Under the pieces are notes generated by a model, which was given only the letters and a program-made list of their open reading frames with translations, was not told the DNA's origin and ran no database searches. Both the position numbers and the translations under genes were made by a program. 9,827 bases of DNA from JAVDCA01 sp036491235 (lineage in GTDB: Bacteria > Pseudomonadota > Alphaproteobacteria > Rhizobiales > Xanthobacteraceae), in contig DASXCK010000177.1 in NCBI GenBank assembly GCA_036491235.1, forward strand, positions 1 to 9,827, in the 5' to 3' direction. How positions within the stretch are numbered: position 1 is the stretch's first letter; each line of letters begins with the position of its first letter. Positions 1-6,161 of the stretch are shown here, piece after piece.

Positions 1-1
1 C

Positions 2-838
2 GCCATGCTGTCGGACCGCATCCATCAGTCGATCGTGGTGGAGAACAAGCCGGGCGGCTCCGGCACGGTGGGCGGCACTTTTGCGGTGCGCGCCGAGCCC
101 GACGGCTACACGCTGTTCGTCAATTCGATCGCGGATGCGCAAAACCTCTATTTCCTGCCGGTGTCCTACAATGCGGTCGACGATTTTGCGATGATCGGCA
201 TGATCGTCGAGGGCCCGCCGCTCGTGCTGGTGGTCGACGCCGCGCAGCCTTATCGCACGCTCGCCGAGCTCATCGCCGACGCCAAGGCTCACCCGAACAA
301 GATCAATTTCGCGACTTCCGGCCCCGCGACATCCCCCGCGATGGCGCTTGCGCAGCTCAATGCACTTGCCAAGACCTCGATCGTCGCGGTGCCCTATCGC
401 GGCGCCGGCGAGGCCGCGCGCTACGTTGCGGCCAGCGCCGTGCAGGCGACCTTCACGTTCTACGCCCAGGCGAAGCCGCTCGCCGACTCGGGCAAGCTGC
501 GCGCGCTCGCGATCGCGAGCCCGCAGCGCATCGCGACCTGGAGCGAGGTGCCGACCATGGCGGAGCTCGGCTTTCCCAATTTCGACTATAGCGGCTTCGT
601 CGGCCTGGCGGCGCCGGCCAAGACCCCGCCCGCGATCATCGCGTACCTCAACAAGGAGCTCAACGCGGTGGTGCAATCGCAGGTCTTCAGGGACCGCATG
701 ACGGCGCTCGGCATGAGCGTGCCGCCGCCGGCGCAGAACACGCCGCAATATCTCGCCGACTATCTGCGTCGCGAAATCGGCCACCAGGGACCGCTCGCCG
801 CGCTCACCGGCATCAAGCTGATGAAGCCGGTGCAGTAA
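2..838 (+). CDS. Bug/TctC-family tripartite tricarboxylate transporter solute-binding protein, 5' end missing
   Basis: This is a periplasmic solute-binding protein of the Bug (TctC) family, which captures carboxylates or related small organic molecules, sometimes for a TctAB membrane partner. The frame is open at the left edge, so the ATG at 5 is probably internal. About 278 residues are visible against a usual 320 or so; the missing part would hold the signal peptide. Family landmarks are IVVENKPGGSGTVGG near the start, a DGYTLFV segment, the central KINFATSGPATSPAMA segment, VPYRGAGEAARYV, and near the C terminus a VPTMAELGFPNFDYSGFVGL segment followed by LNKELNAVV. The ligand cannot be read from sequence, and no TctA or TctB gene is visible. 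It converges on the acetyltransferase gene with 41 bp between the stop codons. Family assignment is very secure; the substrate is unknown. Confidence 0.95.
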   Translation, partial: AMLSDRIHQSIVVENKPGGSGTVGGTFAVRAEPDGYTLFVNSIADAQNLYFLPVSYNAVDDFAMIGMIVEGPPLVLVVDAAQPYRTLAELIADAKAHPNKINFATSGPATSPAMALAQLNALAKTSIVAVPYRGAGEAARYVAASAVQATFTFYAQAKPLADSGKLRALAIASPQRIATWSEVPTMAELGFPNFDYSGFVGLAAPAKTPPAIIAYLNKELNAVVQSQVFRDRMTALGMSVPPPAQNTPQYLADYLRREIGHQGPLAALTGIKLMKPVQ

Positions 839-879
839 CTTCTCAAGCGATTTTGGCACAGCGCCCGCGGCCGCCCCGT

Positions 880-2001
880 TTATCGCGAGCGCGCCGCGTC
901 GCCTCGGCGCGAGCGGGTGACGTCGATTAGCCAACGCGCCGCCGCACGTGGCGCGGCCCGCAGGCGGCCGATCGGAAGGACGTCGAGCTGCAGTTCGGGA
1001 AACACGAAGGCGCGGGCGCCGAAGTTCTCCTTGAAGCGCGCGACCGGATCACCGTCGCCACCTGATTGACCCATCTGGTACCAGCGGGCGCCGCGTCCGC
1101 ATGCGTCCTGGATGGCGAGCCAGTGCAGCAAGAAGTTCGCGCGGGTCGGGCCGGCCAGCTCCTTGTGCATGGCCCCACGCGTGTAGTGATCGTTCGGCCC
1201 ACGCAAGATGGCGGTCGCGGCGACGGGCTCGCCCTGATGCCGCGCGACCCAGATCGCGACGCCGCCCGGGTTGCGTTCCGCCATCTGCGTCCACCGGCTC
1301 TGCGGGTTCAGCCGCCGCCCCCGCAGGCGGCCGATCCACACCGGCTCCTGGCGCTGTGTGGCCCAGCGGCGCACAGAGAGTTGCCAGAGATCCTCGAGCA
1401 CGCCCAGCAGGCGTCCCGTGGTATCGCACTCGACCTCGAGGCCTTGCTTCTCCGCCTTGCGGATGCCGCGGCGCGCGTTGTCCGAGAAGCGCTTCCACAC
1501 CGCATCGATTCCGCCGTCGAGGTCGACCGCGTGCGCATTGCGCGCCGTCGCGGCCGCTGCCGGAACGGCCTTGCTCCATGCCTCGCCCTGGAGGCAGTTG
1601 GGACAGATGTGCTGGCGCAAGATCTTGCGCGCCGCGAGATCGGCGACGACGTCGGCCACTTCAGTCGCGCCGATATCGGCGCCGACGAGTCCGCCAAATC
1701 CCCACCCGTCGGGAAGAGAATCCTCGGCCACCGTCAATCCGCCGACGCGCTTGCCGATCATCGGCAGCACGAGCTGGCGGCCCGACGGCCAGACATAGAG
1801 GCGGCTCGCATCGGTCCAGCCGTCGACCGCGCAGATGGTGTCGAGCCATTCGGGGGTGTGGCTGAGCAGTGCGGTAGGATCGGCGGCGAGCGCCTTGCGC
1901 CACAGATCGCGCGGCGCGGGGCTGACGACGTCGACGCTCTTAGCCATGTGATTGCTCATCCGTGTCGCCCGTCCAAGTCGCCCATCCATGTGATCGCTCA
2001 T
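880..2001 (-). CDS. BioF2-like/FemAB-type GNAT acyltransferase
   Basis: The product resembles GNAT-fold acyltransferases of the BioF2-like (Acetyltransf_6) and FemAB group, which transfer acyl or aminoacyl groups to sugars or peptides and often sit in polysaccharide clusters. From the ATG at 2001 it has 373 residues. A conserved core around WKRFSDNARRGIRKAEKQGL, then WVARHQGEPVAATAI, and a C-terminal ARWYQMGQSGGDGDPVARFK stretch followed by ENFGA match the family pattern. The C terminus is arginine-rich. Start choice is uncertain: in-frame ATGs lie at 2001, 1989, 1959 and 1947, none with a strong ribosome binding site. Longer extensions would run into the exporter gene. It follows the exporter on the same strand by 55 bp, so co-transcription and a role in modifying the exported glycan are likely inferences. 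The exact substrate is unknown. Confidence 0.85.
   Translation of the reverse strand: MSDHMDGRLGRATRMSNHMAKSVDVVSPAPRDLWRKALAADPTALLSHTPEWLDTICAVDGWTDASRLYVWPSGRQLVLPMIGKRVGGLTVAEDSLPDGWGFGGLVGADIGATEVADVVADLAARKILRQHICPNCLQGEAWSKAVPAAAATARNAHAVDLDGGIDAVWKRFSDNARRGIRKAEKQGLEVECDTTGRLLGVLEDLWQLSVRRWATQRQEPVWIGRLRGRRLNPQSRWTQMAERNPGGVAIWVARHQGEPVAATAILRGPNDHYTRGAMHKELAGPTRANFLLHWLAIQDACGRGARWYQMGQSGGDGDPVARFKENFGARAFVFPELQLDVLPIGRLRAAPRAAARWLIDVTRSRRGDAARSR
1944..2001. repeat. Imperfect 16-bp direct repeat at the acetyltransferase start
   Basis: On the minus strand ATGAGCGATCACATGG (2001 to 1986) recurs as ATGAGCAATCACATGG (1959 to 1944), 15 of 16 identical with a 42-bp period. In frame it encodes M-S-D-H-M and then M-S-N-H-M. 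The period is a multiple of three, so the reading frame is kept and four possible ATG starts result. Confidence 0.7.
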
Positions 2002-2056
2002 CGGGTTGAGCGCATTTTTCTCGAACGACGTTCGCCCACGACGTTTGCCTAATGGT

Positions 2057-3457
2057 TCAGTTGCAAGCCGAGTCGGTCGTGCCGGTGAGGCGCGATGAAA
2101 TCCAGGACCCGGATGTGTCGACAGACTGCGCCACGAGCGTGAGAAATCCGATCCACAGACCGACCGTTCCGACCGCACTGCCCACCAGCATTCCGGCTGC
2201 GGCGCCGGCCAGGCCGCGCGTGCTCAGAAGCCACCAGACGAGCCCGACCGTGAGAATGGTCCCAATCAACGCGGCGACGACGATCGCGCGTGGGCGCTCC
2301 ATGGCGGCGAGCGCATTGGCGGCGGGCAGGCCGATCGCCGACGCGAATGCGGCAAACACCAGAAGATCGAGCGTATGGCCGGGCGCCACGAATTCCTTGC
2401 TGCGGTAGAGGAGGCGCATCACGTCGTCGCCGAGCAGCACCACCACGGCGCAGAACGGGATCAGCACGCCGCCGATCAGGAGCGCATCGCGGATCGCCTG
2501 GCGCCGCAGGCTGGCGCCGCCGCCCTCCCGCCAGGCGAGGACGGAGCGCGGCGCGAGAATGTTGCTCAGCCCGTAGACGATCGGGTTGGAGAAGGCGACG
2601 ATGCTCATGCACGCCGCGTAGACGCCGGTGACCGCCGCGCCCGCAATCGCCGCCGACAGCCAGTAGGTGATGAAGTCCTGGGTCTGTGTGATCGCCTGCT
2701 TGATGAAGAGCCACTTGCCCAGACGCCAGCCGTGCTTGATCGCCGCATACAGGCCGGCAAGGTGGATCGCGAACTCGGCGCGCGCGACGTAGAGCCAGGC
2801 AAGTCCCGCGATGCCGCTCGACAGGCCGAGTGCGGCGAGCGCCGTGACCGCCGACATGTGGCCGGTCCACGCAAGCGCTGCGATCATGGCGAGCTGCATG
2901 GCCGTGACGGCCGCATCGAGCATCAGCGCGTGGGCGACCCTGAGATGGTTGAACGCGAAGCGCCGCCCGAACTCGCGCAGCAGCGCGAATTGCGTGACCG
3001 CGGCGAGCGCCCAGGCGATGGCCGCCAATTCGGGCCGCGTGCCGCCGACGGAGAGCGCCAACCCGGCCATGGCCAAGATGCCGGCCGCGACGGCGGCGAG
3101 CATGAGGCTCTGCATGAGCGAGCTGCCGGCGAACTCGGCCGGTGTTCCGACCGGCCGGTGGCGTTGGATCGCGAAGGGCAGGGTGATCAGCGATCCTTGC
3201 GTCGTATAAAGCGACGCAAGCACCGAGATGGCGATCGCATAGGCGCCGAGCTGGCTTGCGTCGGCATAGCGGCCGATGATCACGGTCGTGAAAAAGCTCC
3301 CCGCGCTCACCACCCCCTGATCGGCCAGCGCCAAGGCATGGACGCGGGAGATCAGTCGAAACGGGTTGCGCAACGACCATCTCGATGCCGGTGTCCCGGC
3401 GCGATCGGCGCGCGTGTCCGCAGGCTCGGGTGGGCGGGTCGCGGAACCAAACGCCAT
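2057..3457 (-). CDS. Wzx/MATE-like polysaccharide (O-antigen or EPS) flippase/exporter
   Basis: This is an integral membrane protein of the polysaccharide exporter branch of the MATE/MVF superfamily, which moves lipid-linked oligosaccharides across the inner membrane. It has about 466 residues, the usual length, with roughly 12 hydrophobic segments after a basic, polar N-terminal tail of about 35 residues. Landmarks are the first helix region ALADQGVVSAGSFFTTVIIG with GRYADASQLGAYAIA after it, and the mid-protein segment SNPIVYGLSNILAPR, typical of these flippases. I chose the ATG at 3457 because AAAGG lies 7 nt upstream; the in-frame extension to 3472 would start with TTG. It leads the downstream acetyltransferase in a probable two-gene unit. 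No glycosyltransferases or polymerase are visible, so the carried sugar is unknown. Family call is firm; substrate is inference. Confidence 0.88.
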   Translation of the reverse strand: MAFGSATRPPEPADTRADRAGTPASRWSLRNPFRLISRVHALALADQGVVSAGSFFTTVIIGRYADASQLGAYAIAISVLASLYTTQGSLITLPFAIQRHRPVGTPAEFAGSSLMQSLMLAAVAAGILAMAGLALSVGGTRPELAAIAWALAAVTQFALLREFGRRFAFNHLRVAHALMLDAAVTAMQLAMIAALAWTGHMSAVTALAALGLSSGIAGLAWLYVARAEFAIHLAGLYAAIKHGWRLGKWLFIKQAITQTQDFITYWLSAAIAGAAVTGVYAACMSIVAFSNPIVYGLSNILAPRSVLAWREGGGASLRRQAIRDALLIGGVLIPFCAVVVLLGDDVMRLLYRSKEFVAPGHTLDLLVFAAFASAIGLPAANALAAMERPRAIVVAALIGTILTVGLVWWLLSTRGLAGAAAGMLVGSAVGTVGLWIGFLTLVAQSVDTSGSWISSRLTGTTDSACN

Positions 3458-3524
3458 ATCTTGACCTTTCAACCTGCGCTCCAGGCCAAGATTTCGGCGT
3501 TTTTGCTCGAAGGCTCAACTGGAT

Positions 3525-3550
3525 AACCCGCAATAGTGCGGGTTTTTCTT
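3525..3550 (+). terminator. Intrinsic-terminator-like hairpin, U-tract on the plus strand
   Basis: A perfect 8-bp stem, AACCCGCA (3525-3532) and TGCGGGTT (3537-3544), encloses the 4-nt loop ATAG. It is followed on the plus strand by T-rich sequence (TTTCTTT). This is the form of a Rho-independent terminator for plus-strand transcripts, yet no plus-strand gene lies just upstream. It sits between the HdeD gene end (3627) and the exporter start (3457), both on the minus strand. In that direction the hairpin is preceded by an A-run but not followed by a U-run. It may be bidirectional, may block antisense transcription, or may lie in the exporter leader. Confidence 0.6.
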
Positions 3551-3626
3551 TGACGTTCAGTAAACGGCGTCCGGGCGCGCCGAACCGCTCCCGGACAAAT
3601 CGCAGGCGAAACAAATCGGCGAGGCG

Positions 3627-4208
3627 CTACGTCGCGTTGCGCGCGTGCATCGCCATCGCGATCAGCGCGGCGCCGCCGAAGATCAGGTTGACGCCGACCA
3701 GGACGCCGAGCGCCCAGGCGGCGGTGCCGGGCAGGCCCACGAAAATGATGACGGCGAGCACGAGGTCGATCACGCCGCTCAGCAGCATCCATTCCCAGCG
3801 GCCCGACAGCTGTCGGCGGTGCTCGACCGCGAACATGATCGACGCAATGCCCTCGATGGCGAAGAAGGCGATCAAGAGCAGGGTGAGCGAGATCGCGCCG
3901 CCCATTGGGCGGATCAACAGGATCAGGCCGGCGGCGGTGGCGAGCACGGCGGAGACCAGCGACCACCAGAAACCCGGCGCGCCGCGCGCACCGAGGGTGG
4001 TGACCCAGCCGATCAGGCCGCTGAACAGAATGATCCAGCCGAAGATGACGGTGACCGCCAGGGTGGCGAACGGCGGCAACAGAATAGCGAGCGCGCCGAG
4101 CACCAACAGGACGACGCCCTCGATGAGGAAGACCGTCGAGTGCCTGCGGAGCGTACTCGCGACCGCGGTCCGGAATTGCTCGGGATCAATGGGAGTTTGC
4201 GTCGACAT
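3627..4208 (-). CDS. HdeD/DUF308-family membrane protein
   Basis: This 193-residue protein is almost wholly hydrophobic, with about six membrane segments arranged as repeated two-helix units, as in HdeD/DUF308 proteins. In Escherichia coli HdeD is an inner-membrane protein linked to acid resistance at high cell density; in alphaproteobacteria the role is mostly untested. Landmarks are LIEGVVLLVLGALAILLPP in the first helix, a FGWIILFSGLIGW segment, the repeat-like FFAIEGIASIMFAVEHR, and WEWMLLSGVIDLVLAVII. The ATG at 4208 is supported by GGAG 7 nt upstream and by the position of the first helix; an upstream in-frame extension is proline- and cysteine-rich and unlikely. It is transcribed away from the PilZ-like gene across a shared regulatory region. 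Family assignment is secure, acid-stress function is only by analogy. Confidence 0.9.
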   Translation of the reverse strand: MSTQTPIDPEQFRTAVASTLRRHSTVFLIEGVVLLVLGALAILLPPFATLAVTVIFGWIILFSGLIGWVTTLGARGAPGFWWSLVSAVLATAAGLILLIRPMGGAISLTLLLIAFFAIEGIASIMFAVEHRRQLSGRWEWMLLSGVIDLVLAVIIFVGLPGTAAWALGVLVGVNLIFGGAALIAMAMHARNAT

Positions 4209-4337
4209 TGGGGGTCTCCGTGCTGGCCCGCCGACGGGCGCCAGCTTGAAGGTGGTGACGTGACGAGGGCAAGACAAGCACCGGGGCAGGCGCATCCATG
4301 ATACGCCGAATACGCCGAGCGGCGACCTGCTTGCACC

Positions 4338-4352
4338 TTATGCACGGCATAA
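4338..4352. promoter_or_regulatory. Candidate operator palindrome TTATGC-ACG-GCATAA
   Basis: Two perfect 6-bp arms are separated by 3 nt, the geometry of a dimeric repressor or activator site. It lies about 130 bp upstream of the HdeD start codon and about 395 bp upstream of the PilZ-like start. The cognate regulator is not in the window and I do not recognise the motif. Confidence 0.4.
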
Positions 4353-4369
4353 TGCGCGCCTTGCGCATT
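4351..4369. promoter_or_regulatory. Second candidate dyad AATGCGC-N5-GCGCATT
   Basis: Perfect 7-bp arms with a 5-nt spacer overlap the preceding TTATGC palindrome by two bases (4351-4352). The overlap suggests either competing operator sites or a hairpin in a long leader of the HdeD transcript. Regulator unknown. Confidence 0.35.
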
Positions 4370-4649
4370 TCGTTCTTCGGCGACGCAGCTTCGCGCGCGA
4401 CAATAAGATGAGAGGGCGCGCGCCGCTTTGGCGTTGCCCACATCCCTCCCTGTCCGCACGCTGCCGACGGCTCCGATGAGGCAGGTCGGACAAACTTGGC
4501 GGAATGGCAGATCAAAGCCACTGGAGAAAAGCGAATGGTTTCAACAAACACTGGTGCAAAGGCCCGCCGCAGCGGCCATGTCGGCGGATCAAGGCAAAAA
4601 ACGCAATGATTACAACGCACTGCCATTCGCATGCGACAAGGTCGTGGTT

Positions 4650-4684
4650 GACCGACTGTTAATCGCCACGCGCCGTTAACGGTC
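4650..4684. promoter_or_regulatory. Dyad upstream of the PilZ-like gene
   Basis: The left arm GACC (4650-4653) plus GTTAA (4658-4662), interrupted by GACT, pairs with TTAACGGTC (4676-4684). This gives a 9-bp interrupted inverted repeat around a 13-nt centre, ending 62 bp before the PilZ-like ATG. It could be an operator or a 5' leader hairpin. The TTAAC parts resemble half of a CtrA site, but the spacing is wrong for the consensus. Confidence 0.3.
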
Positions 4685-4746
4685 GATTTCTAACTCGCAG
4701 GTACCATCACGGGTCGTGTCGTGGATGATGTGTCGCGAGTGAAACC

Positions 4747-5079
4747 ATGGCCAAGGAAAACGAGCTCAAAGGCGCGGACCAGGTCGTCTTCGAATCCGGC
4801 TTCAAGGCGCGGATCATGGGTATCGACGGGACGTGGTGGCGCGAGTGCTACATCGAGGTGATCTCGCAGAGCGGCGCCAAGCTCACGGTCGAGGGCAGCG
4901 TCGAGAACCTCAAGCTCAACGAGTTCTTTCTCATGCTCTCGACGGTGGGCAACGCTCACCGCAAATGCGAGCTGGTCTACGTCAAGGGCGACGAGATCGG
5001 CGTGCGCTTTTTGCAGAAGGCCGAAGGCAAGCGTCGCGCGCGCCCGGCCTTCAGCGAGAGCGAGGATTTTGTTCCGTAG
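4747..5079 (+). CDS. Small PilZ-like domain protein with degenerate c-di-GMP motif
   Basis: This 110-residue protein is a single small beta-rich domain matching alphaproteobacterial PilZ proteins, which normally bind cyclic di-GMP. The fit rests on C34-Y-I-E-V-I-S-Q-S-G-A-K-L, equivalent to the C..V.DIS..GA.L strand, and on the C-terminal HRKCELVYVKGDEIGVRFL (residues 71-89), a common PilZ ending. Two ligand features are missing. No RxxxR is visible before the domain; only R22 is nearby. The Asp/Asn of (D/N)xSxxG is replaced by V38, giving VISQSG. It is therefore likely a non-canonical PilZ that binds no nucleotide or binds it weakly, perhaps acting through protein contacts. The ATG at 4747 has only a weak GAG about 8 nt upstream. 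A palindromic repeat starts 8 bp after the stop. Fold confidence is moderate to high; function is unknown. Confidence 0.78.
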   Translation: MAKENELKGADQVVFESGFKARIMGIDGTWWRECYIEVISQSGAKLTVEGSVENLKLNEFFLMLSTVGNAHRKCELVYVKGDEIGVRFLQKAEGKRRARPAFSESEDFVP

Positions 5080-5087
5080 TGCCCCTT

Positions 5088-5249
5088 CGTCATCGCCGGG
5101 CATAGCCGTTCGAAGAACGACGTCGCGGCGTTCACCCCTTGGGCTTGCCGAAGGCAAGACCCGAAGACTCGCCTATGTCCCGGCCATTCACGTCTATTTC
5201 TCGCGCAGGAGGCAAGGCGTGGATGCCCGGCACAACGCCGGGCATGACG
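5088..5249. repeat. Compound intergenic palindromic repeat (REP/BIME-like)
   Basis: The element is bounded by CGTCAT (5088-5093) and ATGACG (5244-5249) and holds several nested hairpins. GCCGGGCATAG (5095-5105) pairs with CTATGTCCCGGC (5173-5184) with one inserted T. CGTTC-GAA-GAACG forms a small hairpin at 5107-5119. A 28-bp module at 5137-5164 contains CTTGCC-GAA-GGCAAG. CCGGCCATTCACG (5180-5192) matches the complement of 5218-5230 at 11 of 13. ATGCCCGGC-ACAAC-GCCGGGCAT (5223-5245) is a perfect 9-bp hairpin. This style resembles dispersed palindromes I recall from Bradyrhizobium and Rhodopseudomonas genomes. It follows the PilZ-like stop by 8 bp and ends 49 bp before the next gene, so it may act as a terminator or RNA-stability element. 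Confidence 0.8.
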
Positions 5250-5298
5250 CGGCCTGTAAGACTTGCTCAGTCGCCGTCGGTATGATCAACCTGTCGGA

Positions 5299-5709
5299 AT
5301 GACGGGGGCGCGGTTTCCCTTAAAGCTCGTGATCGGACTGGCGGTGGCGATTGCGCTCGACACCGCGCTGCAACTCGTCTGGAAGATCGGCGTCGCCGAC
5401 ATGCCGGACACCTCGTCGCTGCGCGAACTCGCGGTCGCGGTCGTGCGTCGTCCGATCTTCATCCTGGTCGTCGCCCTGATGGCGGCGCAGCTCGTCAACT
5501 GGCTGAAGGTTCTCGACCACGCCGACCTGAGCTACGCCAAGCCGTTCACGTCGCTGAGCTACATCACGGTGTGCGTGCTCTCCGTCGTGATCCTCGGCGA
5601 GCACATCGCGCCGCTGCAGATCGTCGGCATCGCGATCGTGATCGCGGGCGTGTGGTGCGTGAGCCAGACCGGGCACGCGACGCTGCGCGACGAGATCGAG
5701 GCCAAATGA
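5299..5709 (+). CDS. Four-helix DMT/SMR-like transporter subunit (first of pair)
   Basis: This 136-residue membrane protein has four predicted helices, at about residues 9-31, 53-72, 82-108 and 110-126, as in half-size members of the drug/metabolite transporter superfamily (SMR, ArnE/ArnF and small EamA proteins). Landmarks are KPFTSLSYITVCVLSVVILG followed by EHIAPLQIVGIAIVIAGVWC, a typical DMT ending. In helix 1 an Asp (IALDTALQLVWKIG) falls where SMR proteins carry the essential Glu14, with Lys at the following LK position. The ATG at 5299 fits the helix layout but has no good ribosome binding site; the in-frame extension to 5263 would use TTG. The last four bases overlap the next gene (ATGA), implying translational coupling and a heterodimer. 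The substrate is not identifiable; a lipid-linked sugar, polyamine or toxic cation are all possible. Confidence 0.82.
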   Translation: MTGARFPLKLVIGLAVAIALDTALQLVWKIGVADMPDTSSLRELAVAVVRRPIFILVVALMAAQLVNWLKVLDHADLSYAKPFTSLSYITVCVLSVVILGEHIAPLQIVGIAIVIAGVWCVSQTGHATLRDEIEAK

Positions 5710-6038
5710 GCCCGACCGCGTTGGGCGTGCTCCTCGTCGTCGTGAGCACGATGGTCGAGGGATTCGGCCAGACCTTTCTGAAGAAATCCGCGCTCGACGT
5801 TGCGCGCCGGCACCACTGGATCCTGCTCGGGGTCGCGGTGCTGATCGTCGAGGTGCTGCTTTATTCCGGCGCGCTGCGTTTCCTGGCGGTGAGCACCGCG
5901 TTCCCGATCACCAGCCTGAGCTTCGTGATGGTGACGCTGCTCTCGCGCTGGCTGCTCGGCGAAAGCGTGACGCCGCTGCGCTGGGTCGGGGTCGGCCTGA
6001 TCCTGATCGGCACCAGCCTGATCGTCGTGCAGGCGTAG
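5706..6038 (+). CDS. Four-helix DMT/SMR-like transporter subunit (second of pair)
   Basis: This 110-residue protein has the SMR length and four helices. Helix 1 reads VEGFGQTFLKKSAL, which aligns well with the SMR signature E14-x-x-G-x-x-x-LKxS, so the proton- and substrate-coupling Glu is present. Helix 3 has FPITSLSFVMVTLLSRWLLGE and helix 4 PLRWVGVGLILIGTSLIVV, both typical of DMT proteins. It starts inside the previous stop (ATGA at 5706-5709), so the two are almost certainly co-translated and probably form a two-component transporter, like paired SMR proteins or the ArnE/ArnF flippase. ArnE/ArnF identity is not shown, since no arn genes are visible. The TAG stop lies within the left arm of the following inverted repeat. 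Family confidence is high, substrate unknown. Confidence 0.85.
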   Translation: MSPTALGVLLVVVSTMVEGFGQTFLKKSALDVARRHHWILLGVAVLIVEVLLYSGALRFLAVSTAFPITSLSFVMVTLLSRWLLGESVTPLRWVGVGLILIGTSLIVVQA

Positions 6039-6155
6039 GATGGGTTGAGCCCTCGGGTCTTGCCTTCGGCAAGCCCAAGGACAGGCTCCGCGAAACCCAT
6101 CACTTCGACGGCTGGCGCATAGATGATGGATTCGCTCCGCTCGACCCATCCTACG
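6034..6155. repeat. Intergenic inverted-repeat element between convergent genes
   Basis: The outer arms CGTAGGATGGGTTGAGC (6034-6050) and GCTCGACCCATCCTACG (6139-6155) match as inverted repeats at 16 of 17 positions. Inside, GCGAAACCCATCA (6090-6102) pairs imperfectly with TGATGGATTCGC (6124-6135). CTTGCC-TTC-GGCAAG at 6059-6073 forms a hairpin within a 28-bp module (6053-6080) that is the exact reverse complement of 5137-5164. The left arm contains the TAG stop of the second DMT gene, and the right arm ends 6 bp before the stop of the convergent coiled-coil gene. Its position suits a bidirectional terminator or 3' stabilising structure. Similar GATGGGT palindromes are common between proteobacterial genes from memory. 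Confidence 0.85.
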
Positions 6156-6161
6156 GCGCGG

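Larger units (their letters stand above)
4209..4746. other. 538-bp divergent intergenic region with several dyads and no convincing gene
   Basis: This gap separates the divergent HdeD and PilZ-like genes. The part from about 4500 to 4690 is visibly less GC-rich than its surroundings, as expected of a promoter region. Three dyads are listed separately (4338-4352, 4351-4369 and 4650-4684). An open frame at 4428-4679 starts only with TTG and has no ribosome binding site or recognisable sequence, so I do not call it. TTAA occurs at 4659-4662 and 4676-4679, but the 13-nt spacing does not fit the TTAA-N7-TTAA CtrA consensus. I could not place a clear sigma70-type promoter. Confidence 0.6.

Noticed and set aside
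1066..2052. 328-residue plus-strand open frame opposite the acetyltransferase
   Set aside because: It is antisense to a gene with clear family motifs; long antisense frames are expected in GC-rich DNA. The amino acid pattern is low-complexity and unrecognised.
4428..4679. 83-residue plus-strand open frame ahead of the PilZ-like gene
   Set aside because: It starts with TTG, lacks a ribosome binding site, has no recognisable sequence and lies in the AT-richer part of the divergent intergenic region.
4658..4680. CtrA binding site
   Set aside because: Two TTAA motifs are present but spaced by 13 nt, not the 7 nt of the consensus.
5088..5249. CRISPR-like or tandem repeat array
   Set aside because: The units are nested inverted repeats of differing sequence, not regularly spaced direct repeats, and no cas genes are present.
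5069..5302. 77-residue plus-strand frame ending in an ATGA overlap with the first DMT gene
   Set aside because: It lies almost wholly within the palindromic repeat and overlaps the PilZ-like gene end, so the apparent overlap is likely chance.
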